Below are positions 1 through 10,139 of a DNA stretch of 64,000 bases, one piece after another. Made by a program: the position numbers and the translations under genes. Below the pieces are notes generated by a model, which worked only from the letters and a program-made list of their open reading frames with translations, did not search any database and had not been told where the DNA came from. Origin of the DNA: Pagrus major (Eukaryota; Chordata; Actinopteri; Spariformes; Sparidae); the NCBI RefSeq assembly GCF_040436345.1, contig NC_133230.1, forward strand, positions 26,574,051 to 26,638,050, in the 5' to 3' direction. Within the stretch, counting starts at the first letter, position 1, and each line of letters opens with the position of its first letter.

Positions 1-389
1 AGCCAAATTCAGCACAGAGCAGACAGGAAGTCAGACACAAAACAACAACATGACATCCGGTTAATTTTCAAAATAAGTTGATGCCAGCACAAAAACCTCA
101 AAAGAGAGACAAATCCAAGCTCTTCTTCTAATCCTTAGGTCGGGAACACTTTGTGTCATTGTGTTTATAACACATACGTATAACTGCGGTCGAGCGTGAT
201 TATGTAATTATCGCGGGAAATCCTCGATTTCATAACTCCAGCTGTTTGGTGGAGTTGCTCCTTGGCGGACTCAAAACGCAGCTGGTGGGGGTTGCTGGAA
301 GAGGACGATGGAGCCGTAACACAGTGGACACGTATCCAGTGGAATCTCAGGGTTAGTCCCAGTTGTGTTCAGTAGAGGAGGAGAACTGC

Positions 390-1400
390 TGACCCGGACT
401 GGGGATATCATCGGGCAATGGAAGGAGCATTTTGAGGACCTGACCAACAGCATCCCCTGTACTGTGAGAAGTATTGCAGGAGTATGGGTATCTGGGCCGC
501 TCCTACGAGCTATCCTGTTTCTGTATAACCAAAATCAAACATGATTCCACTGGGTGTTGGACTGCCAGGGTTGTCCCCTGTCTCCGTCCCTGTTCGTGAT
601 AGTCATGGACAGAATTTCAAGGCGCAGTCATGCTGAGGAGAGTATCGGGTTCCTCAAAATTGCGTCTCTGCTTTATGCAGATGACATGGTTCTGCTAGCT
701 TTTTTGGCCTGTGACCTCCAGCAGGAACTGCGGTGATTTGCAGTGGAGGGTGAAATGGTCAGGATGAGGTTCAGCACATATACATCTGAGGCCATGGTTC
801 CCTGCCAGAAAACGGCGGTTCGCCCCCTCTGGTTGGGGGGTGAGCTCCAGCCCCAAGAGAAGGAGTTTAAGTATCTCTGAGACTTGTTCACCACTGATGG
901 GAAAATGGAGCATGAGATCGACAGGTGGTTTTGTGCAGCAGTAGCACTCCTGCAGACATTCGCGCTGGACCACCGTGTTGGGGAGGAAGCTGCGGCGTTT
1001 TGATTTAACAGTTGATCTACGTTCCAACCCTCACCTATGGTGAGTTATGGGTAGTGACTGACAGAATAAGATTGCAGATACAAGTGGCCAATGACTTTCT
1101 TTTACAAATGTACAACTCCTTCGCCTCGAAAGGAGCCAGCTGAGGTGGTTCAAACATCTGATCAGGATCCTCCTGACACCTCCCTTTTAAAAGTTTTCCA
1201 GGCACGACCAACTGGGAGGACACCCCAGGAAAGACCCAGAACTCACTGGAGGGATAATATAGCTCATCTGGACTGGGAATGACTCAGGATCCCCAGGAGG
1301 AGCTGGAAAGAGTTACTGGGAGAAGGACTAAGCAGGAATACAGTACTTAGCCTGCTGCCACCCGAACCTGGAAAAGCGGACGCAGATGGATGGATGCATT
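390..1400 (+). mobile_element. Decayed LINE (non-LTR retrotransposon) 3' part with reverse transcriptase remnant
   Basis: Positions 554-736 translate to the RT palm region, including a GCPLSPSLF segment and the catalytic YADDMVLL motif. Similarity continues in broken frames to about 1370: the segments around 1150-1290 resemble the C-terminal part of the same fish LINE family. The copy ends with ATGGATGGATG near 1385-1397, a typical 3' tail for these elements. Stop codons (for example just after 734) and frameshifts show that it is dead. The family (Rex/L2/CR1-like) cannot be fixed by eye. The 5' boundary is approximate and may lie nearer 250. Confidence 0.8.
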
Positions 1401-1814
1401 CATTTTTTACTTACCTTTAACACATTGTCCTACCTTTGTCTTGAATCAGGCTTGTACATGTACATACCATAAATATTGAGTCCAGGTGTGTTTGATGTTG
1501 CTGAGCAGACTGACCACTGGAAACCTCTGAGCTCTCCTGCTCAACTCTGTGGAGGAATCATGAAGAATTACTAGAGATGCACCGATCGAACAGCCAGGTA
1601 CCAGAGTCAGCCAGTGTTTATCATGACAGGCTATGACCGGTGACGGGTCGATCAGTGTCAGATACATCTGATTCTGTACCCGTCACATTTACACACATGC
1701 CTCATGTTCAATGGATCATAGATATTTCTCTGTTATGAGTTAAAACATTTTATATTTACTGAACTTTTTTGGACAGATCTACATGGTCAGTAAATTAAAT
1801 AGTTAATCACTCTA

Positions 1815-2010
1815 AAACGGCATGTTGAAGTATCCTTGAGCAAAATACTGAACCCCAAATTGCTCCTGATGAGCAGTCGGCACCTCACATGGCAGCTTCT
1901 GTCATCAGAGTGTGAATGTGTGAATGTGACAAGTGTTGTAAAGCACTTTGAGTGGTCAGTAGACTGGAAAAACACTATAGAAATGCAAGTCCATTCACCA
2001 TTCACCAGAG
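1815..2010 (+). repeat. Dispersed teleost repeat relic
   Basis: The stretch carries the phrases 'cttgagcaaaatactgaacc', 'tgtgaatgtgtgaatgtgac' and 'gcactttgagtggtcagtag', in the order I recall for a very common teleost repeat whose consensus ends by specifying a short 'aatgcaagtccattca' segment. It is diverged and codes for nothing. Its class is uncertain. RepeatMasker would settle it. Confidence 0.55.
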
Positions 2011-3250
2011 GCAAAGTGAAACTTCAGGTTCTCCTGAATAACATGATGTATGACGCTTGATGCTGACTGATAGAGTGGGGGAGGAAAAATGAGATAAATA
2101 CAGGAGAGTCAGGCGCCCCAGAAACTGTTCCAGGTCTTTGAAGGTTATCTTGCTGTCTGAGAGAAGACGGAGAAAGAAAGCTGCTGCCAGAGAAATTAAT
2201 TAAAAGTCTCTGTTAATGTTACGTTACTACGACCATCTTCTTGTTCTCCTCACAGAAGAGTTGTTCCACACTGTGAAAAGCTGGTTAGCAGCTACGAGTC
2301 AGGATAATCATCCAGTTAAAATAGTGATTCTGAGCTGTGAAGCTGGAAGTGACCAGTGGAAACACTGAAAACTCAAATATGATGGTATGGTAATCTGACA
2401 TATTGGGCTGTGATACTTGAATATATCAAACATATTCAATAAATCACCATAAGTCAAAGTGTTGCTGACAACATTGAATCAGATGGTTTCCCCTGACAGT
2501 AACGTGTTGATGGTACTGCTGATCCCACTGTGAATCAACAGTTCAGTCTGAGTTCTGTACAGACTTCAGTTTACTGTGTTGGTTCAGCAGCTTGTCTGGT
2601 TTGGGCCGTTCAGCTCTTGTTGACCTCTATAATACTGACAGCAATGCACAGCTCACACAAGCTAATACGATGCTACTTGTTCAGCACTAACTGGTGAGTC
2701 ACAATAAACTTGCAGCAGGTGAAGTGAGTGACACATGATGAAAACCAAAGAGAAACCCAGAGAGAAGTGGATCAAACAAACCTGAGGGTGATTTCACACT
2801 GAACTGTGTCAAATGAAGGACACAACTTCTTCTCTGAGCTACATGTTAGCAAACAGGAACAAGTTGGTCTGGTTGTTTCTGTCACACAATAAAATGTATT
2901 TTTCTCTTTTAGCTTGTTTGACACGCCACACATGTTTAAGCTGAGGTAAAGGTTTGCACTGTCTCCTCTTTGAGCTCGGGCAGGAAATAGTGATCCATAA
3001 CATTCTTCTCTGCATCGACAGACTCCTTCAAATCAACACTGGAAAATGATGATTTGATGGAGGAACTCTGTGGAATCAGGGTTAGCCTTCGTTAGCAGAT
3101 AGCATCTGTTAGCCTCGGTGAAATGTGTTTTATACTCATGCAGTCATCAGACAACAGTCAGAACGAGTGTGTGGAGGAAAAGTTCAACTGGAGAGCAGAG
3201 CTGCAGACTGGTTATACTGGGCAGCTTTCAGATGTGACAATATAAATGTG
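2011..3250. other. Non-coding stretch left of the NLR exons
   Basis: No gene is supported here. Around 2941-3060 the minus strand is open for roughly 35 codons and reads like an acidic, transposase-type peptide (including a YFLPELKEE segment), but I cannot assign it. The phrase 'tttgacacgccacaca' at 2918 recurs at 4081, showing that part of this stretch belongs to the locally duplicated NLR intron. The FISNA-NACHT exon expected downstream of the NLR exons on the minus strand is not present. Confidence 0.4.
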
Positions 3251-3254
3251 AGTG

Positions 3255-4282
3255 AAGAAGAACGATGCTGAAAACAAACTGACAGCTTTAAAAAACTTCT
3301 CTGGATAATTAACAGTTAAAACATGAAGCAGTCACATTTTAATGATATTAACAGCTTACCTCTGTGCAGCAGAGGCCTGTTCTCCTTTAAAATCAATGAG
3401 GCAATTGATCGACCAGTCACTCTTAAAGGACACACAGCTGGGCTCAGGTCCAGGTCCAGGTCCAGCAGAGTCTGGTCTCCTATAGATGCTGTTAGACAGA
3501 GAGGAAGACCACCAGGGATTGAAATTCTCTTTTTATTCTTCAGACACAGAAGCTGCTGGAGAAACTAGCAGCTATCAACAAGAAAAGGATCAACACACCA
3601 GAGTTCAGTAAAACATGAAGCTGAATGATTTCAGTCTGTGGATCATCGCTTCATTTTCTCAACAAATATTGAACCAAACCAGAACAAAGTCACTGATTTA
3701 CTGAATCCTGTCAAACAAGAGGTAAAAAAACAGTCCTTCAAGACACACAGCTGGTTCAGAACCAGGTTCTAGTTCCAGTTCAGCAGAATCTGGGGTCTCG
3801 TTTATAAAAGTTGTGTACTTACGTCACAGGGCTGAAAAAGGCGTACGCCACTTTCTACACAGAACTTGTGATGTGTAAAAACAAAGCTGAAGGAAGAGCT
3901 GAGTGAACTAAACTGTAAGTTAACTCTGACCCATGCCTACACACATTTTGAAGACAGGGAAAACTTCAAATGACAGACTGTGAGCTGGTGAATTGTAGCC
4001 ACAGAGTAGAAATTAAATTTGAGCCTCTCACACATTTAATTTCCCGTCAGAACGATGCTGAAAACAAACTGATATATATGTTTGACACGCCACACATATA
4101 GATATATAAGGTGATATTAACAGCTTACCTCTGTGCAGCAGAGGCCTGTTCTCCTTTAAAGTCAATGAGGCGATCGTGTGACTTGTCACTCTTAAAGGAC
4201 ACACAGCTGGGCTCAGGTCCAGGTCCAGGTCCAGGTCCAGGTCCAGGTCCAGCAGAGTCTGGTCTCTGCTCTTCTGGGCTTT
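3255..4282. repeat. Direct duplication of an NLR exon with its flanks
   Basis: About 3255-3480 and 4048-4262 are near copies. Both contain 'gaacgatgctgaaaacaaac', the splice-donor flank 'cagcttacctctgtgcagca', 'cctgttctcctttaaa', and an (AGGTCC)n run. The hexamer run has 3 units in the lower copy and 6 in the upper. A third, degenerate trace ('acacacagctggttcagaac' followed by 'ccagttcagcagaatctggg') lies at about 3740-3795. Confidence 0.75.
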
Positions 4283-4468
4283 AACACAACACACACAGAG
4301 CTTTGAGTGTGAATAATGATGGTGGAGTGATGTGAGTGGTGGACAGGTAGAGATGGTGGTCTCACCTCTGAGCTTCATGCTCCCCACACAGACTGGTTTT
4401 AGAGGGAGGGACTCTCTCCTCTCTGTCCTCACACTGATTCATGCTGCTCAGCTCACACACACTGTCGT
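3360..4468 (-). CDS. NLRC3-like NLR, 5' coding exons only (partial)
   Basis: These are three minus-strand exons. The start exon (4468-4366) has ATG at 4442 and reads MNQCEDREERVPPSKTSLCG, the N-terminus typical of teleost NLRC3-like (FISNA-NACHT-LRR) proteins. It ends in phase 2 at CAGAG|GTGAGA. Two repeat exons follow, 4278-4129 and 3488-3360. Both start and end in phase 2, and each encodes an RPDSAG(PG)nPEPSCVSFKSD block ending GEQASAAQR|GTAAGC. These short N-terminal peptide repeats are known in fish NLRs, which act as cytosolic immune sensors. No stop codon is seen in the three exons. The NACHT exon (about 1.8 kb) and LRR exons are absent from the window, so this is either the 5' end of a gene continuing past the left edge or a truncated fragment. 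The exon order is inferred from phase compatibility. Confidence 0.72.
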
Positions 4469-4794
4469 CTGCAGAGGAAACACAGATCATTCATCTGCAC
4501 ATCAGCTCAATATTAGATACAGTCACGGTCAAAGGTTTCCATCACTCATAAAGAACATGTTCATCATGTCAGTGTTCAGTTGATTCCTACAGCTCTCATG
4601 TTTCTTGAGAAAGTTCGAGCTCCTCTTTCTAATATTTCTCCATCTTGATTATCAGGAAATGAAGTCAAACAACAGTTTAAAGTTACAGTGAGTTAGTAGA
4701 AATGAAGATGGAGGCACATTGTTGTGTTTTCTACTGTCACTAAACTGAGCACACTTTGTGTTCACGAGTCAAACATTTCAAATGTCTTCATTAC

Positions 4795-4885
4795 CTTCAG
4801 CTGGAGCTTCACACGGACACAACTGTCAGTCTGCGACACACCGAGCACACAAAGTGAAAGTTAACAGGACACCGGATGTAAAGCG
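4795..4885 (-). promoter_or_regulatory. Probable non-coding first exon and promoter of the NLR, with IRF-like element
   Basis: On the minus strand a plausible 5' UTR exon ends at CTGAAG|GTAATG (donor GT at 4794-4793). Just upstream of it is the IRF/PRDI-like core AAGTGAAAGT (4852-4861), followed by a locally CpG-rich segment (4880-4945). The position, upstream of the NLR start exon, and the interferon-type motif fit an immune gene. The transcription start is inferred only. Confidence 0.4.
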
Positions 4886-4965
4886 AGCCCGCACTTTGTT
4901 TCGCGGTGCGCGTGTATGCTAGGCATTACGGTACGAGCGACGAGGAACCAATTTCAAAATAAAAG

Positions 4966-5051
4966 CGATGTTGTGGTGAACATGTTTTCACATTGGTTCA
5001 TTATTGACAGACTGAATGAATGAATGTGAACACATGTTCACCACAACATCG
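4966..5051. repeat. 37-bp inverted repeat (hairpin)
   Basis: The left arm 4966-5002 and the right arm 5015-5051 are reverse complements with three mismatches, separated by a 12-bp loop. The outer arm begins CGATGTTGTGGTGAACATG. No target-site duplication is obvious. It could be a small MITE, or the tip of one, or a structured promoter-proximal element, since it lies close to the presumed NLR promoter. Confidence 0.8.
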
Positions 5052-6590
5052 ATTTAATGTTCTAGCGAGCTTTACCGCAGTAGATTACACAGGAAGTGAC
5101 AGAAACACTCACTTCCTGTTAGATGTGACTGATTATTTTAAATGTGATCAGACACATTGATCAGTGTGTACAGTGTTCACTTGTTGTTCATTGTGACACC
5201 ACAGACTGTTAAAACTCTACGCACAGCTGTGATTTGTGTTCACAGATCATTTTACATCACTTCTCACATAAATCAGCTTCATCTCAGTTTGCTGCTGTTT
5301 CTAATCATGTGAGCAGACCCGTCCCTCTCACACTACATTAATACATCAATACATTCAAAGTCAAACACACAACACAATAGTTTTCATTATTCATCTGTCA
5401 CATATTGATACTGTCGGGGCTTCTCCTCTGAATCCTCACATCCGACTGACCACACGTTTGACTGCTGTTAAATCTTTTACAGGCCGATTTAAACGAGTCA
5501 CATGTTAATAATTATTATTGTTCTGTTTATAATATGAATGTGAGATATTTAGTCTTCTGTTGACACAATAAACCTTCAACATCACACACATCACATCAAA
5601 ATCTCTCCAACTCAGCAGAAATACAAAGTTTCTATAAAACCTCATATAGTTGAGTCAACGTCTGAACCAATCAGCTGTTAGATCAGGAGAAAGCCAGGTG
5701 TTTCCCATCATGCCATGGGGTCCTGCAGTCTGTGGAGAGCAGCTGGAGTTGGACACAAATCTAACCAGCATGCATTGTGCTGCAATCGCTGCTGATGGGT
5801 TCTGTACAGGACCGGCTCATCTGGACCGAGCCTGTTTTCATCCCTGAGACCAGAAGTGACCTTTGTTTCCATGACTGAATAAAGTGAATTAACACGCTGA
5901 GCTTAAAAGAGCTTTACTGTGTTTATATGCGGCGGACCCTGCCACCTTTCTAGCTTCAAAGAGTGTTGTGGGACCTTGTTTTCCTCTGAGAGCAGCTGGT
6001 TTATTCACTGATGGAAACACTTTGTATTATTAGCTCATTAATATTGTAAATATCAAAGTGTCACTTTGAATTTCTTCTATAAAACTACACAGAGCTGCTT
6101 TAAGATGTTCATTAAAACAAATGCAGAATCAGAAAGGAGAACAGCAGGAGCAGGTAGTGAATCAGGCCTGACTCCAGAAAGTGTCCGTCCTTACATCCTC
6201 TGATAAACATGTCTGAAGGCCACAGGGACAAACGTCTTCCCGTAGGCCTCCGTGTTTTCCTCCCGCGTAGCTGCTCCGATTGGACGGCCACATTCCAGCT
6301 CCACCTGTTGGGGAACTTACCTGGTGATCATGTGGGTTTGATTGGAGCAGAGCAGAGACGCTGCCCCCTGCAGGCTGCTCTGAGTCACTGGCTTCACACT
6401 GACTTCAGTCTAATACAACAGGTGGAGATCAAAGTACAGTGGTGAGTGTTGTTCTATCAGTTATCATGTGCTGGAGTTTTATTAGAGTTCACACACAAGA
6501 ATTCAACCAGCTGCAGCTTCATTAACATTCAGACACATTCAGTAAATGTAAAGAGAGCAGGTCTGTCTCAGTCTGTGCTCTGGGATTTAG
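5052..6590. other. Intergenic, no gene seen
   Basis: AT-rich sequence with only short unsupported open frames. The best-looking small frames (5650-5847, and 6209-6445 on plus) show no recognisable domain and no splice-consistent continuation. Confidence 0.5.
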
Positions 6591-6593
6591 TCC

Positions 6594-6720
6594 TACACTA
6601 TGTGGACAAAAGTATGTGGACAGCTCTTCATTCATCTTTATTTACTTTATATAGTACTTTATACTCAAACAGCTGCTTCACAAACACACATATGTACTGT
6701 AGTGCTTCATGCAGCATTAA
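6594..6720 (+). mobile_element. DNA-transposon-like terminal fragment
   Basis: The segment opens with 'cactatgtggacaaaagtat' and 'gtggacag', a signature I recall from the ends of an abundant teleost cut-and-paste element. A possible piece of the opposite, transposase-derived end of this family is seen at about 50475-50575. Only the terminal part is present. Confidence 0.45.
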
Positions 6721-6759
6721 TAGGGAGTTTTGGGTTAAATTTGGCTGTCAATAATAATT

Positions 6760-7900
6760 AATGGTTATCAGGGATAATTTTTAATTATGATAAATAATAA
6801 GATCCAATTTTCTTTAGATCACCTCGGGCACCACCCTTGAAGAAGGGAAAAGAGCCAATTCACCAAATCAGTCTCAGAAAAAGGTACTAAACTGTTAGTT
6901 TGTAACTCTGATTAATAATTAATTACAAAACTACAACCAAAATAACCATAACAGCTGTAACGGTTGAAGCATTTTGGATCCTTGACAGAGTCGAGGTTGG
7001 CAACATTCACTCTTGTACAATATTAAATAGACAGCATGATGGTTCAAAGGTCTTTTATTTAACCCAAAGGTGAAAACACTAACTAACATGTACTATATAC
7101 AGGTGTGTGTGTGTGTATGTGTGTCTGTGTGTGTGTGACCTGATGCCAGGTTATAGAAGATGGTTAGCTGCATGTAAAGACTCTGAGTCTGTGTGAAGCA
7201 TCATTCAACTAACGTCAAATTAGCCGAGATCACAATAACACCCAACAGTGAACAAACACATAAATTGAACACATGTTCATTACATCAACCAGAGTTAAAA
7301 ATCCTGTGCTTAGCCGTGCTATGCTATGCTGTGTGCTATCCAGGCCCAGTTAACGTTACCACTACAGTCTTTGAAGAAAAGGTGCTGGTGGTTCCTTGGC
7401 TGATGAGCCAAGCAGGAGGAGGTTGTAATTCCAATGTTGAACAATGCTGTTCTTGCTGTGCAAGGTCTGATGAAAGACAGCAGGTGGAGGAAACTGGTTG
7501 CTCCTTTCCTTTGCAGGGATAGCAGCTCGATGCTAACTTGCTTGGTGTTCCTCAGATTGTGGGGTTAGCTGGCAAGCTTTGCATCGCAGCTGCTGGCGCT
7601 AACTAAGCTGGAATACTAACAGGACCTCATGTCGCTGCAGTGAGAAGTTCTTTGGGCCTGCTGGAAATGTAGCCTGCAGCTCTCAGCAGCTGTTAGGTCC
7701 AGAAGAAGAGAACTTGAGGGCAGGCAGCCCCACGGGGAGAGAAGTGGAGAAGAGAGAGAACAAAGGAAGGAGCTGGAGTTTTGACTATCTGGTCAGAGGG
7801 GGGTCTGTCACCCTGACCAATAGTAGCTCAAAGCTCAATTAAATGAAATAAACACACTGCTGGAGCTGTGACGGACTGTTGACGACAAGAACAGCAGAGA
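6760..7900. repeat. Repeat-like stretch, class unknown
   Basis: The stretch includes 'atcacctcgggcaccaccct' (6819) and a (TG)n-rich run at 7101-7138. It has the look of interspersed-repeat DNA. The open frame at 7193-7522 has no recognisable domain. I cannot assign a superfamily. Confidence 0.35.
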
Positions 7901-8079
7901 AACTACAGCCACACTTCTCATCAGCAGCGGTACCTACAGCAGCTTACACTGCTGAACAAAGGAAAAAAAGAAACACTGAACTCCAGAAGGCTACAAACAA
8001 AAGAAGTTAGACAGCACAAGAAGTAAAACGAGTCAACATTGGAAAACTGAAGCAGTCGAAGACCTGAGGACGGACGCCA

Positions 8080-8819
8080 TGGTAGCTGTGTCTCTGTTGG
8101 ACAGGTAATGAGCTGGTTTGTTTTGTTGGGGAAATTATTTTTATTATTTTTTTTAATATTATTACTCTGCATTATGTAGTCACCGTAGCTAACGTTAGCT
8201 CCTTATGTTGCTGTTGCATGTATTCACCCAACACTAATGTTAGCAGGTTGTAGCTAACGTCAGCTCCCTATGTTGCTGTTGTATGTATTCACCCAATGCT
8301 AACATAAGCAGGTTGTAGCTGACGTTAGCTAGCTAGCTAGCTAACTAGCTTGTACACACTACTGTCAAAATGCATAGGAAAAATAATGAGAATTTGAAAC
8401 TATGTAATTACTCTGAAGGTGAAATTTTGTTAACCCCCCAAAAAGTAGAACTGGTGAATATGTAATGACTGTAAATGGCACAATTCTATTTCTCGTTGTT
8501 TTCAGAAATATTTGTCACTGCATAAAATGCAACTCAAGCTGTGGTGTTATAATAAATTGAAAAGCTGCATTTACTGTCAGATAAGTAATTGTGCTTTTCT
8601 CTGTACAGGACAGTCACTGCCAGAACAGTAGAGGATTGAGACAGCACCGACATCAACAGCCAACACTGATCTGTGTTTATAACCAGTGAAGAAACCTCTG
8701 GACGTCCTTCCTGTATATAGTTGTTAATGTTAATTGTACTGTATATTGTCTAAATTATAAAAGGTATACTATTTTTGTAGTGTTATTTATTTACATGTGT
8801 TCCAAGAAATGTAATAAAC
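8080..8819 (+). other. Possible small two-exon transcript
   Basis: An ATG at 8080 is followed by a donor at GGACAG|GTAATG (8106) and an acceptor at TGTACAG|GACAGT (8609/8610). The spliced frame would code for only 18 residues (MVAVSLLDR then TVTARTVED) before a stop. AATAAA lies at 8813-8818. Convergent to it, AATAAA on the minus strand sits at about 8882-8877. This may be a non-coding transcript, or the 3' part of a transposon-borne gene. No homology is recognised. Confidence 0.25.
8185..8345. repeat. 65-bp tandem duplication plus AGCT run
   Basis: Unit 1 (8185-8249) and unit 2 (8250-8314) both begin GTAGCTAACG and contain 'gtattcacccaa'. A truncated third unit at 8315 runs into a (TAGC)n tract. 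The unit length was counted directly. Confidence 0.85.
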
Positions 8820-8876
8820 TGAGTTGGTTGTTTATGCTGGAAGTGTAAAGAAAAAGCATTTATCATTTTCAAGACT

Positions 8877-10105
8877 TTATTCAAACAAGTTAGAGATAAT
8901 GCAAAACACGGAGTAAATACAGAACGACAGAGTTCCAGCACTTGATGTGATTGCTCCAAACGTAGTCCTTGAATTCTGGCCTGTAAAGCAACAGATGAGT
9001 AACATGATTAGATATTTTTATGGAGCAGAGCTCGACTGTCCTCAGCATACTGTGAACATTTACACTTTCAATGGTCCATACTTTAGACATTCCTGGACAA
9101 AACTGGTACCAGCCCTTTATCTTTCCTTACATTTTTCTACTAACTTTTTATAGTTATAGTTATAGTTATATAGTTTATAGTACAAATTCAAATGGTGAAA
9201 AACTGCATCGCAAAAAAATGTGATTCTGATTAGGGCACTTGTGTCCAAGTCACATGCCTGGTCAATATACTGTACAAACACAAATAGGTGGTGTTTATCA
9301 GGAAAAAGCACCAGTAATGTTCTGCTGTAGATGCTGACCTGCTCATGTGAAATCCTTTGAGCTTGAAGATCTTCTACTCCACGTATGAACATCTGCTCTT
9401 TGACCTGTCGCCCTCACACGTCCACGGCCTCTGCCTCCACTTCCTTGGACACTGCTGGTTGTCCTCCTGTTGTCCTCTGATGTGATGATCTGCTTCACTC
9501 TGGCGAGTCTTCATCATCAGAGTCAGCGATGATCTCATCGTGGAAACTCTAACATGCAGAACATCATATCATCATGAGTCCAATACAATGTTCACGTTGG
9601 TCTGTGAATCACTGAGGGAAACAGAATAAACATGTAGCAGGCCCACCACTAATCTTCATGTTTTAGCTTCTCCATATCTAATGTTACCATAGCCAGCTGC
9701 TGCTAGCTAACCAGCAATGAGTTACAACATCAAAATACACTTTCAAAACAATGTCTGGATGCTAACAAAGCTAGCTTGACAGCTATCAGTACTAGCAATA
9801 GCTATGTTGGTTGTTTACGTTTAATATGATAATATGAGGTGTTTACTTACAGGTGAATGAGACATGAGGCAGCTACTTGTTGTTAGATGTTGTGATGAAA
9901 ACGATGCACTGGTACTCTCCTCCTCACCGCTCGTGAGGACTCGGACTCCGTCGGCGGTAGCTATACGGCAGTTGTCGGACGGTGCGTTCATGGTTTGGGG
10001 GGAGTGGCTTTGGAGAGAGGCCTGAGTGCAGTGGCAGTTTTTAAACTTACCGACCCCAGCTTTAATTGTTGGTGAAAATAAACACCCGGTTTTGGTCTGC
10101 ACCAA
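8877..10105 (-). other. Possible minus-strand transcript, uncharacterised
   Basis: On the minus strand an ATG at about 9991 opens a Ser/Thr-rich frame (MNAPSDNCRIATADG...) that reaches a good donor, CCT|GTAAGT, near 9855. Further along, around 9540-9480, an acidic frame (DEIIADSDDEDSPE, then stop) is visible. AATAAA lies near 8882-8877. The arrangement resembles a small spliced gene, or the remains of a DNA transposon accessory gene. I recognise no family and propose no function. Confidence 0.22.
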
Positions 10106-10139
10106 ACCTCTGCCTCAGACTCCTGCTTCAAATATCCAG

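Noticed and set aside
8185-8345. CRISPR-like array
   Set aside because: The units are direct tandem copies without unique spacers, and the DNA is vertebrate nuclear.
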